DNA of 51,122 nt from JBMDXK01 sp048594375 (GCA_048594375.1 JBMDXK010000039.1:1-51122), one strand, 5' to 3'; shown: positions 8,440-17,281, numbered from the stretch's first letter. Translations and numbers: made by a program. The notes: a model not told the origin generated them from the letters alone.

Positions 8440-9945
8440 ATGAATATCGATAACACAGCAACTAAATTAGAAAAAAATACTTTATTCATTGATATTTTTT
8501 ATATTATTTTTGTATTTATTATAATATTTTTTCCAATTTACATGCATTTATTATCACCCTTTATCAGCATTCCTTTTGCCATTATTGTTTCAGCGATATT
8601 CATTCAGCGTTTTCCCGGTATTGCTGCGCTGGCTTTGCTGGCAGCATGGATTTTGCAAAATCTTTTTGTATCGCTGCTCTCGCCCCTCATCGCGAACTAT
8701 CACGAATTCAATATTATCCGCAGCTATAATTTTCTCATTACTGCCGTGATGTGGTGCATGAGTATGCTGTTTTACGCCCAGAACTGGCGTACATTTTCTC
8801 CGCCCGTCTGTAAGCTTATGACAGGCATTTTACTGTGCTTGATATTGGCCACACCCTATTTTGCCTTTGGGCTCATAAGCAACCCTACGGCTGCTGTTGT
8901 GTATCTGCGCAACATCCTTGCACCGCTGATGCTTTTCCAGATATTTTTGCTAACGGCGCGCTATAGTGGACGCGCTTTTCATGGGCAGATCCGCACGCTT
9001 GCATGGCTGGTCTTGTTGCTTGCATGCCTTGAAGCAGTTGATCGGGATGCATGGCTATTCCTTACCAACGGCTATTCCTATTGGGAAATCAACAGCCAGC
9101 CTTTGCGGGAAAGCGGTTTCTTCATCAAGAAAATGCAGCACAGTGGCGAAGTCCTCACTGATCTGAAGGAAGGCTTCAGAATTAACCTGTTTAATGCAGA
9201 AGCGCTTTCTGATCTCGGTGTTACGCTTTACCGTTTAATGGGACCCAATATGCATGCCATCAGCTTTGGTTATGCACTTGCCTTTTTCCTTTGCGTTATG
9301 GCACTGCAAAAACGCTGGCTTTATGTGGTGCTGTGTATTCCGCTGTTAGTGCTGGTTAGCGCCAAGGGAGCGCTGATTACGCTTTTCTTGCTGTGTATAG
9401 GAATTGTGATTGTGGGATTCTTTAATCCAGTTTCCCCGCAGGACATCCGTGCATCTGTAAGCTGGATGCTGGTCACCTGCATCATCGCAGCCTATGCTGT
9501 TCTTGCGGTTTCATTCGGACTTTACACAGGTGATTACCATGCTATTGGGCTGATGAGTGGCATTAAAGGGTTTATTGCCAATCCTCTGGGGCATGGTCTA
9601 GGTTCCGGCGGCAATCTTTCCGGAAATTTTGCCAGTGTGGATTGGACAGAAGCACAGAAGACTGGACAAATTGCAGGAGCGGCCGAAAGCGGCATTGGCG
9701 TATTACTCTACCAGATGGGTATTGGCGGTTGCTGCTTCATTGCCTTTTACGCCTATATCGGACGCATATGTTGGAATTATTACTTAATGCGGTTGGGAAA
9801 AGAATTTCTTTACCCCGCCTTTGCCATCCCTATTATTCTTGTCAATGCTCTTTTACAAGAAGAAGCACTTTTTGCTCCGCTAGGGCTAGGCTTCGTTCTC
9901 GCCTATGCAGGCCAGTTAATTGGCTATGCGCGCAGCAAGGGGTAA
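8440..9945 (+). CDS. O-antigen/exopolysaccharide polymerase-like membrane protein (Wzy/WaaL type)
   Basis: 501 residues with about a dozen hydrophobic helices and one large hydrophilic loop (about residues 205-265), the layout of Wzy polymerases and O-antigen ligases. The helix reading LVSAKGALITLFLLCIGIVI and the periplasmic GHGLGSGGNLSG loop fit that family; the G-rich loop after a helix is typical. The ATG at 8440 follows AAAAGG at a suitable distance. It probably polymerises the repeat unit delivered by the flippase encoded on the other strand. Polymerase and ligase cannot be separated from sequence alone; the flippase and co-polymerase neighbours favour polymerase. Confidence 0.72.
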   Translation: MNIDNTATKLEKNTLFIDIFYIIFVFIIIFFPIYMHLLSPFISIPFAIIVSAIFIQRFPGIAALALLAAWILQNLFVSLLSPLIANYHEFNIIRSYNFLITAVMWCMSMLFYAQNWRTFSPPVCKLMTGILLCLILATPYFAFGLISNPTAAVVYLRNILAPLMLFQIFLLTARYSGRAFHGQIRTLAWLVLLLACLEAVDRDAWLFLTNGYSYWEINSQPLRESGFFIKKMQHSGEVLTDLKEGFRINLFNAEALSDLGVTLYRLMGPNMHAISFGYALAFFLCVMALQKRWLYVVLCIPLLVLVSAKGALITLFLLCIGIVIVGFFNPVSPQDIRASVSWMLVTCIIAAYAVLAVSFGLYTGDYHAIGLMSGIKGFIANPLGHGLGSGGNLSGNFASVDWTEAQKTGQIAGAAESGIGVLLYQMGIGGCCFIAFYAYIGRICWNYYLMRLGKEFLYPAFAIPIILVNALLQEEALFAPLGLGFVLAYAGQLIGYARSKG

Positions 9946-9949
9946 TGGA

Positions 9950-10747
9950 TTAAAAAGCTCTCCAAGTTGAAGAAAGATGTAAACGCTGGTCTGTGGCATG
10001 CTTGATGGTCGCCTGTTGAATACGCTCTTCCTCAAGCTGTTTTCCACGAGGAATATGTGCGTTATTGCTGTTTAGAACAGATGCAGGATTATAACTGGAA
10101 AACAACCGTCCAATAACCGAGCGCACAATATTTGCAATATTATAGGCAAGTTTAAAGGGCTTACCACCTGTTATGTCTTTAACTCTTGCTACTTGCTCTT
10201 CATGTGCTTCACGCCTCAATGCGCCACCGCCAGAATGTACGGCCTTAGTAATTACATCACCATCTTGGTTAACAGGAACATTATTTGGAGAATCTTGAAC
10301 GTGAACAGGGAGGCCGTCTTGATCCACTTCCAGATAACGAGCTAAGGGAGCGGCAGCATTACGCCGACCATCACCCAGATTACGTTCTACTGGGTCGTCG
10401 GAACTCTTTGCATCACGTAGTAACGGACGAGAGAGAATAGGATCGGTTTCTATTGCATTAACAAGAGTGCCGGTTTCTTCGTCACTAAAAAACCTCTGCC
10501 CATCTGCATCGACCTCTCGTAGAGAAGAATTGCCATGAGAGAGCAATAATCCTGTTTCCTGATTACCGGAAGAAAGATGGGTACTTGAAGGAACCCCACC
10601 AGAAGGTAATTTTCCTACATCTGCAAAGCCGCTTATGGCAGGTTGCTGTACAGGAGGGGTTAATTTTGCAGTATTAAAATCTGGTGTTGGCGGCAAATGT
10701 ACAGGAGGAGTTACACCATCTGCGCCAATGGAACGAATAGCAACCAT
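9950..10747 (-). CDS. Orphan hydrophilic protein, unknown function
   Basis: 265 residues from the ATG at 10747, which has GGAGG 4-8 bases upstream; a longer frame to 10804 lacks this. The N-terminal third is Pro/Ser/Gly-rich (TPPVHLPPTPDF, LTPPVQQP, SGGVPSSTHLSSGNQ) and probably unstructured, followed by an acidic section and a more folded C-terminal section (KPFKLAYNIANIVRSVIGRLF). There is no signal peptide or transmembrane helix. I do not recognise a family. It lies on the minus strand inside the polysaccharide region, ending 4 bases from the convergent polymerase gene. The make-up is compatible with a secreted effector or a disordered adaptor, but nothing proves either. Confidence 0.7.
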   Translation of the reverse strand: MVAIRSIGADGVTPPVHLPPTPDFNTAKLTPPVQQPAISGFADVGKLPSGGVPSSTHLSSGNQETGLLLSHGNSSLREVDADGQRFFSDEETGTLVNAIETDPILSRPLLRDAKSSDDPVERNLGDGRRNAAAPLARYLEVDQDGLPVHVQDSPNNVPVNQDGDVITKAVHSGGGALRREAHEEQVARVKDITGGKPFKLAYNIANIVRSVIGRLFSSYNPASVLNSNNAHIPRGKQLEEERIQQATIKHATDQRLHLSSTWRAF

Positions 10748-10876
10748 ACTGCCTCCTAAAAAATAAACGCTCAACATACAGTGCATGAGATATACCGCTA
10801 CCAACTGATCCTATCACTTCTTTCGGGATTTGCAAAGTATCTTTTAAAAGATCGTTAATGATAATGGCAAATTTCC

Positions 10877-12004
10877 ATGCCCAAAACAGATATATTACTA
10901 ATCCAGACTCAGGCGGAACATGCAGGAGCACAAGAAATTGCGCGCATTCTGGCTGATTATCTTACAACGCAAGGCTTTAGTGTCCGGCAGATTTTCCTTT
11001 ACCGCAAAACAAAAACTTTCGAGAAGCAGGAGGGCATTTATTTTTGCGCCGACGCACGCCCACAAACATTTAAAGCATTACTTGCACTTTTGCATAATCT
11101 AAAATGCTATATTCAAAAATATTCGCCGGATCACGTAATCACTTTTCAGCATTATGGAAATATTATTGGTGGTTTGGCTGCACATTATTGCGGTGTAAAA
11201 ACCATTATAGCGAATCAGCTCTCTTCTCCACAGATCATTTCATGGCCCGTACGTTGGATAGATGGTATTCTTGGTAGTATAGGCATTTACAGCGCCATTG
11301 TTGTAAACTCACACAATACTTTTAAGGAATATGCCCGCTGGCCGAAATGGTATACGCGCCATCTTGCACGCATTGACCATGGCTTTGCCAATAAAACTGC
11401 TTCTCTTGATCGGGCAACTGCCCGTCAACAGCTGGGGCTGCCACAAAATCTTACAATATTAGGCAGTGTTGCCCGGCTTCATGCCTTGAAACGTCTGGAT
11501 ACTGCTATCCGGCTCTTGCCGTATCATGAAAGCTGGCATTTCGCTTTGGCAGGGCAAGGGCCTGAAGAAACAGCATTAAAATGTCTAGCCCACACTCTGG
11601 GCGTTGCAAACAGAGTTCATTTTCTTGGTGAGAAAAATCCTGAAGACATCGGAATTGTATTGGCTGCACTGGATATTTTTGTCTTCCCATCACAGGCAGA
11701 AACGTTTGGTCTTGCGGCTGTTGAAGCGGCGCAGGCAGGTATTCCTGTTGTTGCTTATGATCTGCCCGTTTTGCGGGAGGTTTTAAGAGGAACTGGGGGT
11801 GAGGCGTGTGCGGAATTTATACCAGACCATAGTTGTGAAAGTTGGGGGAGTTGTATTACCCACTTGCTGTCTTCGCCTCAAGAGCGTGAGCGTTTACGTC
11901 AATCTGGTAAAACTCTTCAGCAGAAATATTCCCTTGAAACAATGGCCAAGGCTTACCTTCACTTGCTGCACAATCATACCCGCGCTTCCGTCTCGGGATT
12001 GTAA
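10877..12004 (+). CDS. Glycosyltransferase family 4
   Basis: 375 residues with a GT-B fold. The N-terminal Rossmann half includes EHAGAQEIARILADYL. The C-terminal half holds the GT4 signatures: VARLHALKRLDTAI, FALAGQGPEE, VHFLGEKNPEDI, and the nucleotide-sugar binding EX7E motif in AETFGLAAVEAAQAG. Such enzymes are retaining transferases that add a sugar to a lipid-linked acceptor at the cytoplasmic face. The ATG at 10877 has no strong Shine-Dalgarno. Twelve bases separate its stop from the next gene, so they are co-transcribed. Donor and acceptor cannot be told from sequence. Confidence 0.85.
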   Translation: MPKTDILLIQTQAEHAGAQEIARILADYLTTQGFSVRQIFLYRKTKTFEKQEGIYFCADARPQTFKALLALLHNLKCYIQKYSPDHVITFQHYGNIIGGLAAHYCGVKTIIANQLSSPQIISWPVRWIDGILGSIGIYSAIVVNSHNTFKEYARWPKWYTRHLARIDHGFANKTASLDRATARQQLGLPQNLTILGSVARLHALKRLDTAIRLLPYHESWHFALAGQGPEETALKCLAHTLGVANRVHFLGEKNPEDIGIVLAALDIFVFPSQAETFGLAAVEAAQAGIPVVAYDLPVLREVLRGTGGEACAEFIPDHSCESWGSCITHLLSSPQERERLRQSGKTLQQKYSLETMAKAYLHLLHNHTRASVSGL

Positions 12005-12016
12005 GGATTGACAGCT

Positions 12017-13531
12017 ATGGCCATTCTTATTCATATCTCTTTCCACAACGCTCGAAAATTGCTGCTTTCAATGCAGCGACGGCTTGAAAAAGCCTTTTCC
12101 ATGCCAGTTTTTTTTCACGTTCATGAAAACCTTCCGCCTTCTCCTGCTGTTATCGAGAGCCTTTTGACGCTTGAGCGCCTTTTGTTGCGTGACCGGAAGG
12201 GCGATATAACACTCCTTGATCCTGCTACACTTAAAAGCATGCCGCTCCCTGAAGGCAGTGTAACCCATCACATTGATCTCACTGGCCAGCCCCAAGCTTT
12301 GGGATGGCGTCCCTTGTTTGAGGGCGTTCCTTTTGAAAATGCACTCTATACCCTTCTGCTGCATGGCAATGCTCCACGTGTTGCTATCAGTAATCCAGAA
12401 GGCCAGATCGTTGCGTGTGGCATTCCTGCTTTAGAAAATGCCACAAGCTTTGGTCAGGCGCTTGAAGTGGTTTATACCCTGATTACCGGCCTGCTTATCA
12501 AGGCTATAAATGGACATTGTGTAACGGGGTATGACATTGAAACTTATTCATGGCCTTCTAGTTCTTTAAAATACGCTTTGCTGCGCTATACGGTAAGCCA
12601 GCTGAGCTACAGCGCCGCGCGGCGCATATATAAACTATGCTGCTATACACCCCATTGGCATGTGGGATGGCGCTGGCATGACGGAGCAGGGGTTTGGGAA
12701 AACCGCTCTCTTGAAGGACTGCCATGGCAGATTCTTCCCGATGATGGGTTACGCTTTTACGCTGATCCTTTTGCAATCACATGGCAAGGAAAAACAGCGC
12801 TTTTTGTGGAAGAGCTTGCGCATCAGGAAGATAAAGGCATTATTGCAGCCACGCTTTTTGAAGCGGGGAAGCCTGTTTCAAAGCCACACTGCGCCCTTGA
12901 GGAGCCATGGCACCTTTCTTATCCGTGTGTGTTCGCAGACGATGGCACGCTCTATATGATACCGGAAAGCTGTAATCATGGTGCTGTTGTACTTTATAAA
13001 TGCGTGGATTTTCCGTACCGGTGGGAGCAATGTGCAGTTCTTATTCCAAATTTGAGCGCTAGTGATGCTACTCTGGTTCGGCATAGAGGGCTTTATTGGT
13101 TATTTTGTACAACACCTGCTGGTATCACTTCAGACATCAATGCAGATGCCATACCAGCATTCGCTTCTTATTCCGATAGCCTTTGCCTGTTTTATGCCGA
13201 AAGTCTCATGGGAACATGGCATTCACATCCTCTGAATCCTGTTCTGATAGATGCTGCACAAGCACGACACGCCGGTCATTTTTATACCATAAAGAATAAA
13301 CTTTATCGGCCTGTACAAGATTGCAGCCGCGGCTATGGAAAAGGTATTACATTGTGTTCTATTGATGTTCTCAACAAAGAAAAATATAAGCAGACACCAA
13401 TCAAAACTCTCGCTCCTGATGCCCACTGGCAAGGACGACGCCTGCATACACTTAATCGCTCCGGCAGCTTGGAAGTGATTGACGGTAATCACCACAATAT
13501 AAAGCTCTTTACACTATTTAGGAGCGCGTAA
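12017..13531 (+). CDS. GINT1-type (glucosamine inositolphosphorylceramide transferase N-domain-like) protein
   Basis: 504 residues from the ATG at 12017, with AGGA nine bases upstream; an in-frame TTG at 12008 is too close to that site. Residues 220-500 form a five-bladed propeller like the GINT1 N-domain, related in shape to GH43/GH32 enzymes: LRFYADPFAI, GKTALFVEELAHQEDKGIIA, HLSYPCVF, LYMIPES, DATLVRHRGLYWLFCTT. The N-terminal 200 residues resemble the formyltransferase-like domain often fused to it. These proteins recur in exopolysaccharide clusters, and their reaction in bacteria is not established. It follows the GT4 gene in one operon. Confidence 0.68.
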   Translation: MAILIHISFHNARKLLLSMQRRLEKAFSMPVFFHVHENLPPSPAVIESLLTLERLLLRDRKGDITLLDPATLKSMPLPEGSVTHHIDLTGQPQALGWRPLFEGVPFENALYTLLLHGNAPRVAISNPEGQIVACGIPALENATSFGQALEVVYTLITGLLIKAINGHCVTGYDIETYSWPSSSLKYALLRYTVSQLSYSAARRIYKLCCYTPHWHVGWRWHDGAGVWENRSLEGLPWQILPDDGLRFYADPFAITWQGKTALFVEELAHQEDKGIIAATLFEAGKPVSKPHCALEEPWHLSYPCVFADDGTLYMIPESCNHGAVVLYKCVDFPYRWEQCAVLIPNLSASDATLVRHRGLYWLFCTTPAGITSDINADAIPAFASYSDSLCLFYAESLMGTWHSHPLNPVLIDAAQARHAGHFYTIKNKLYRPVQDCSRGYGKGITLCSIDVLNKEKYKQTPIKTLAPDAHWQGRRLHTLNRSGSLEVIDGNHHNIKLFTLFRSA

Positions 13532-13624
13532 AAAATACAGCAATTTCAGCAAGATTATGTATGGCTTTGCATCCGAGAACTGCTAAAAAAATAAAAAAAA
13601 TGCAGTGATTTTATGTAGATTTTT
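13532..13624. other. Convergent intergenic region
   Basis: 93 bases between the GINT1-like gene and the GH5 gene. An ACTGC (13577-13581) / GCAGT stem encloses a loop made of A-runs; this could end transcription weakly in either direction but is not a textbook terminator. Confidence 0.35.
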
Positions 13625-14755
13625 TTAATCGAAACCACTATTCTGAAATAAAGCGCGAACCATATCATCATCCAGCGCTCCGGAAGGCTCAATAATTCCA
13701 AACCCCTGATGATAATCCCATAACGTCCAACCTGCGCATATTCTTCGCGCTTGTTCCACAACAGTTTTGTGCCATCGGATACGATCCGCGGGCAGCGCAT
13801 GATACCGCAACACACCAAACTCATTCACAATGACAGGCTTGCCATGCCGCTGCTGCCATTGAGAAAGCAGATCAAACTCTGCGCGAATGTTATCTTCGCT
13901 CCATGACTGCACCAAACCTGCCCGCAATTCATTCGCATAATGTGCGTGGCCAGCACGTTCCAGATTTTCTAAAACAGCCTCCATACGCGGATTTTGCACA
14001 TCCACCGGAAACGGTACTCCTTGCAACAGCCGCAACGGATCAGAAGGATCCCAAGAAAGCCCCTGATGAGTGAAAACCATAGGATCATAGAAATGCACCG
14101 CATAAATGGTTTTCGGATCATCCAGCGGTTCCCATGGATAAAGCGCATCAATGCGTTGCGCATCGCCTGAACCCACAACAAACCAGCGTTTCGGTGCATG
14201 AGGACGCAAGACATATACCAATTCTTGTGCCTGAGTGCGCCACGTTGCCGATGCAATCACAGGCTCATTCAACAGTTCAAACACTAAACCCGCTTCCGGA
14301 TAATGCGCATAACGCACTGCTATTTCCAGCCAGAGATTTTTAAGGAGCGTAAATGCTTGCGGTGGATGCTGCTGGTGCAGCAGGGCAAACTGACGATCAG
14401 GATGCATATCCAGCATGACAACAAAACCAGCTTCGTTCAGCTGTTCTAATGCACTATCCAGTTTTTGCCATACCGCCGCAACAGTAACCGCATCTGTAAA
14501 GTGTGGCATTAAAAGCGTGCCATTAACTGGCAAACGCACAGTGCTTATGCCGCGGTCTTTCAACGCTTTAAGAGGCTGCATCGGCGGTGAAGCAGCGTTT
14601 ATATCTTCCAGCCAAGACGATACATTGATACCCTGTTTCAAAAGAGGCGGTAACCCGTAACTTTCGCATTCCTGCGAAACAGATGGAGATGCCAGCGCTG
14701 CAAAATACACCACCAGACAAACCATGCGCAAAGTGCTTAATAAGGAAAACCGCAT
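13625..14755 (-). CDS. Exported glycoside hydrolase family 5
   Basis: 376 residues from the ATG at 14755, which puts a signal peptide at the N-terminus (MRFSLLSTLRMVCLVVYFAA, cleavage near SVSQ). The TIM-barrel GH5 landmarks are present: GINVSSWLE, the RLPV arginine strand, MLDMHPD, the acid/base Glu164 in FELLNEP, HFYDP, and the nucleophile Glu312 in VIVNEFG. The family cleaves beta-glycosidic bonds such as cellulose or mannan. In a polysaccharide operon it may trim, release or clear the polymer in the periplasm, as BcsZ does for cellulose. It follows the GNAT gene by 40 bases. Specificity cannot be read from sequence. Confidence 0.85.
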   Translation of the reverse strand: MRFSLLSTLRMVCLVVYFAALASPSVSQECESYGLPPLLKQGINVSSWLEDINAASPPMQPLKALKDRGISTVRLPVNGTLLMPHFTDAVTVAAVWQKLDSALEQLNEAGFVVMLDMHPDRQFALLHQQHPPQAFTLLKNLWLEIAVRYAHYPEAGLVFELLNEPVIASATWRTQAQELVYVLRPHAPKRWFVVGSGDAQRIDALYPWEPLDDPKTIYAVHFYDPMVFTHQGLSWDPSDPLRLLQGVPFPVDVQNPRMEAVLENLERAGHAHYANELRAGLVQSWSEDNIRAEFDLLSQWQQRHGKPVIVNEFGVLRYHALPADRIRWHKTVVEQARRICAGWTLWDYHQGFGIIEPSGALDDDMVRALFQNSGFD

Positions 14756-14795
14756 GGGATAACCATTCTTCTGTAGCGGCACGTTTAAAGGATTA

Positions 14796-15953
14796 TCAGA
14801 AAGGATCAGAGACCAGCCTTGTCCAGCCCTCACCTGTAAGACCTCCAAAGAAAGCCTTGCCTTCCCGTATGGCGGCTGCCACGCTCTCATGCGGTGTACG
14901 CACCACCATAGCGCCATTATGCCGGTAAAAAACGCCCGGAGCCCTGTAAAGCGCTTCATTATACAACGGATGCGCCTGCCCCCGTACGGCCACACACTGC
15001 AATGCTTCTACATCATGCAACAGGCTGCGTACAACAACATCCTGCATCATAGGTTGAGGCAAAAGATTAAGCACCTGCGCAATCCCGCCCTGTTGCCCAT
15101 AAAAAGCATAAATACCGGCCAGATCACCCGTTTTCTGAAAAACGGCCTTAAGATGCAAAGAGCCATTTTTCTGCTTGAGACGTGCCTGCGCCAGCAACCA
15201 TGCAAGCTCTTGTGCATTCCAGTGCGGCTTAAGAGAATAACGCTCCAGAAGCGTTACAGCAAAAGCACCAAATTCAGCGTCCAAAAGGACACGGGTTTCA
15301 GTGCCTTCCAACGATACACGATCAATGGTGCAATTCCGAAAACGCCGTCCTGCAGTTGCATCAACACCACGTCCTAGAACAGTGAGCGGACGCAAAGGCA
15401 TTTTTGGCCAACGGCGAGACAGCATGTGTACAGCAAACTCTGAAGGACGCAGCACCTTCACCCACTCCAGAGAATGCGCCTGCAAAATTTGAAACCGCAA
15501 CTTCTGGGCAATAGAAAGCGAAATAAGATTGGCAGTATCAGAGAAAAAAACATCAAGCGGAGAGGATAAAAAATCCCGTAGCAAAGCCAGACCCACGCCA
15601 CGATTTTCAAGCCGGTTTTCCACCATAAAACCACCCATCACACCCGCGCGCAAGATACGGTTTTCCCAAGCCAGATTGAGTTCGACAACTCCTAGGAAAC
15701 CATCAACCACGCCGTTTTTATCCACATGAACCCGCGAGCCACATTCAGGATCATGCCACGGGCATCCCAAATAAAGCTGATCGAGATAATCCATCAAAGC
15801 CGTTGAAGGCGCTTCAGATCTGTTACGAAAAATTTTGAGAAACAACGCAGCAACCCTTGGAATATCATGGCGCTCCAAAGGGCGTACTGCGGTTTCGGTT
15901 TTTAAGGACGCTTCAAAAGCAATGCTCTGCTTCAAGGCCGGCGCTGCATTCAT
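14796..15953 (-). CDS. GNAT-family acyltransferase of the polysaccharide locus
   Basis: 385 residues. The N-terminal part is a GNAT fold: VRPLERHDIPRVAALF, then VVDGFLGVVELNL and GVMGGFMVENRLENRGVGLALL, where the RGVG segment matches the acyl-CoA pyrophosphate loop. The C-terminal 200 residues look like a second, degenerate GNAT repeat, as in HfsK-like acyltransferases that modify holdfast polysaccharide. The likely role is acylation of the polymer or its lipid-linked precursor. Its ATG overlaps the stop of the upstream transposase-domain gene as ATGA, so translation is coupled. It could instead be a general N-acetyltransferase; context argues against that. Confidence 0.72.
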   Translation of the reverse strand: MNAAPALKQSIAFEASLKTETAVRPLERHDIPRVAALFLKIFRNRSEAPSTALMDYLDQLYLGCPWHDPECGSRVHVDKNGVVDGFLGVVELNLAWENRILRAGVMGGFMVENRLENRGVGLALLRDFLSSPLDVFFSDTANLISLSIAQKLRFQILQAHSLEWVKVLRPSEFAVHMLSRRWPKMPLRPLTVLGRGVDATAGRRFRNCTIDRVSLEGTETRVLLDAEFGAFAVTLLERYSLKPHWNAQELAWLLAQARLKQKNGSLHLKAVFQKTGDLAGIYAFYGQQGGIAQVLNLLPQPMMQDVVVRSLLHDVEALQCVAVRGQAHPLYNEALYRAPGVFYRHNGAMVVRTPHESVAAAIREGKAFFGGLTGEGWTRLVSDPF

Positions 15954-16414
15954 GACATGGTTCCTGAGAGCTCAGGATAAAGACCATCAGCGCGCGCAAC
16001 CATGGCCTGACCACGGCGGTGCTTCTCACGCCCCCACAGATCCATAATCACATCCAACGCCGCATTCACATCCCCATCAGGGATATGCTGGCGCAACATA
16101 AATTCCCATGTGCCAGCCTCAGACCATCGTGAAAACTGCCGATAGATAGAATTCCATACCCCATACCGCGTAGGAATATCGCGCCAGTTGCGGCGGGTTG
16201 TCGCCACCCACAAAATAGCTTCCAGTGTGGCACGCTTGCTGAAAGCGGGTCTGCCTCTGCCATCACGCTTTTCTGTGAGATGAGGCTCAAAAATGCACCA
16301 GAATGCATCGGATAATCCATTGCCAATACCAACCCTATCCGCTAACCGACGCTTGGAAGATTCGGGCGGAACCAGATCAATGGCTTCATGGAAAGGGGAT
16401 GGGGATAAAAACAT
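15950..16414 (-). CDS. Stand-alone IS5-type transposase N-terminal domain (DUF4096), possibly domesticated
   Basis: 154 residues. Residues 30-110 match the N-terminal helix-turn-helix domain of IS5/IS427 transposases: GLSDAFWCIFEPHL, RGRPAFSKRATLEAILWV, RRNWRDIPTRYGVWNSIYRQFSRW. No DDE catalytic domain follows in any frame, and no terminal inverted repeats are visible. The ATG at 16414 has GGAG 8 bases upstream, and the stop overlaps the acyltransferase start by ATGA. A decayed element would not be expected to keep such coupling. It may act as a DNA-binding regulator. The alternative is an OrfA remnant of a two-frame element whose OrfB was lost. Confidence 0.72.
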   Translation of the reverse strand: MFLSPSPFHEAIDLVPPESSKRRLADRVGIGNGLSDAFWCIFEPHLTEKRDGRGRPAFSKRATLEAILWVATTRRNWRDIPTRYGVWNSIYRQFSRWSEAGTWEFMLRQHIPDGDVNAALDVIMDLWGREKHRRGQAMVARADGLYPELSGTMS

Positions 16415-16497
16415 GCCACATACTCCGCAAGTGTTTGTCTTGCGTTCATGTTCGGCAAAAATTATGGGAATCCCTTTAGAATAAGCTGTTCACGCAA

Positions 16498-17106
16498 TCA
16501 GCCGCGAGTGTGCAGATATTTCCATACTGCCGGCAAAAAGGCTATTGCCAGCAAGGATTGGAGAAAATTACCAATCAAAAATGGCTCAACACCATGCGAC
16601 CATGCGGTTACGGGATGGATACCCATAAGAATGCTCAACCATAAAAAACCACAGCCAAAAATAACAATATTTCCCAAGAACATCGCCAAAGCCGTGCGCA
16701 AGATGGTGCGATCATAACCCCGTTCCGCCAAAAAACCCATGAGGAACGTAGCTGCCAGAAAACCAAGCAAAAACCCGCCGGTTGACCCCACCATATACAA
16801 AACACCGATACCCCGCTCCGGTGTGCCAGCAAAAACGGGCAAACCCAACGCACCGGCAAACAGATAAGCAAGTAAAGTGATCAAGGCAAGCACGCGCCCG
16901 TAAGTCAACCCGATAGTTAACACAACCAGCGTCTGCATAGTCATGGGTATAGGCCAGAGCGGCACCTGAATTTTTGCCGACAGCGTAAGAAGAAGAACTC
17001 CCACAACCACCAGAACTGACGCACGCATATTTGCAGGATGCACCGGACGCGGCCAGACGTATTCAGCAAGGGGTAGTGCCCTGCCAGAGTATGCGTTCAC
17101 AGACAT
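16498..17106 (-). CDS. bioY: Biotin transporter BioY (substrate-binding S component)
   Basis: 202 residues from the ATG at 17106; an upstream extension to 17178 would add an unrelated hydrophobic leader. BioY binds biotin in the membrane and imports it alone or with an energy-coupling module. Six hydrophobic helices are seen, with the family motifs KIQVPLWPIPMTMQTLVVL, GTPERGIGVLYMVGSTGGFLLGF and the LAMFLGNIVIFGCG helix. No bioM or bioN lies next to it. I looked for the BioR operator (TTATMKATAA) upstream and did not find a match. It precedes the transposase-domain gene by 83 bases on the same strand. Confidence 0.9.
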   Translation of the reverse strand: MSVNAYSGRALPLAEYVWPRPVHPANMRASVLVVVGVLLLTLSAKIQVPLWPIPMTMQTLVVLTIGLTYGRVLALITLLAYLFAGALGLPVFAGTPERGIGVLYMVGSTGGFLLGFLAATFLMGFLAERGYDRTILRTALAMFLGNIVIFGCGFLWLSILMGIHPVTAWSHGVEPFLIGNFLQSLLAIAFLPAVWKYLHTRG

Positions 17107-17225
17107 CGGTTTCCAATCAAACAATTCCAGGAAATAAATGGAGAAAATTAGTTTTAAGGTAAAAATGCGCAGAAACAAACTATTCCTTCGTAGCCCCCTG
17201 TGAATAATATTTGGTTAAAGCATTG

Positions 17226-17254
17226 CCCTTGAAGCCACGGTGTGCTTTCAAGGG
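17226..17254 (+). promoter_or_regulatory. Leader hairpin upstream of the ABC-F gene
   Basis: CCCTTGAA (17226-17233) and TTCAAGGG (17247-17254) form an 8-bp perfect stem with a 13-base loop, ending 27 bases before the ATG of the ABC-F gene. A TATAAT lies at 17257-17262 and a TTTTT run at 17263-17267, so it may be an operator next to a -10 box, or an attenuator stem if transcription starts further upstream. Confidence 0.45.
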
Positions 17255-17281
17255 AAGTATAATTTTTCTAGGATACAGCTT

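Noticed and set aside
15950..16497. Complete insertion sequence around the transposase-domain gene
   Set aside because: No DDE domain in any frame, no terminal inverted repeats and no target duplication were seen.
17107..17240. BioR operator upstream of bioY
   Set aside because: Searched by eye for TTATMKATAA on both strands and found no match.
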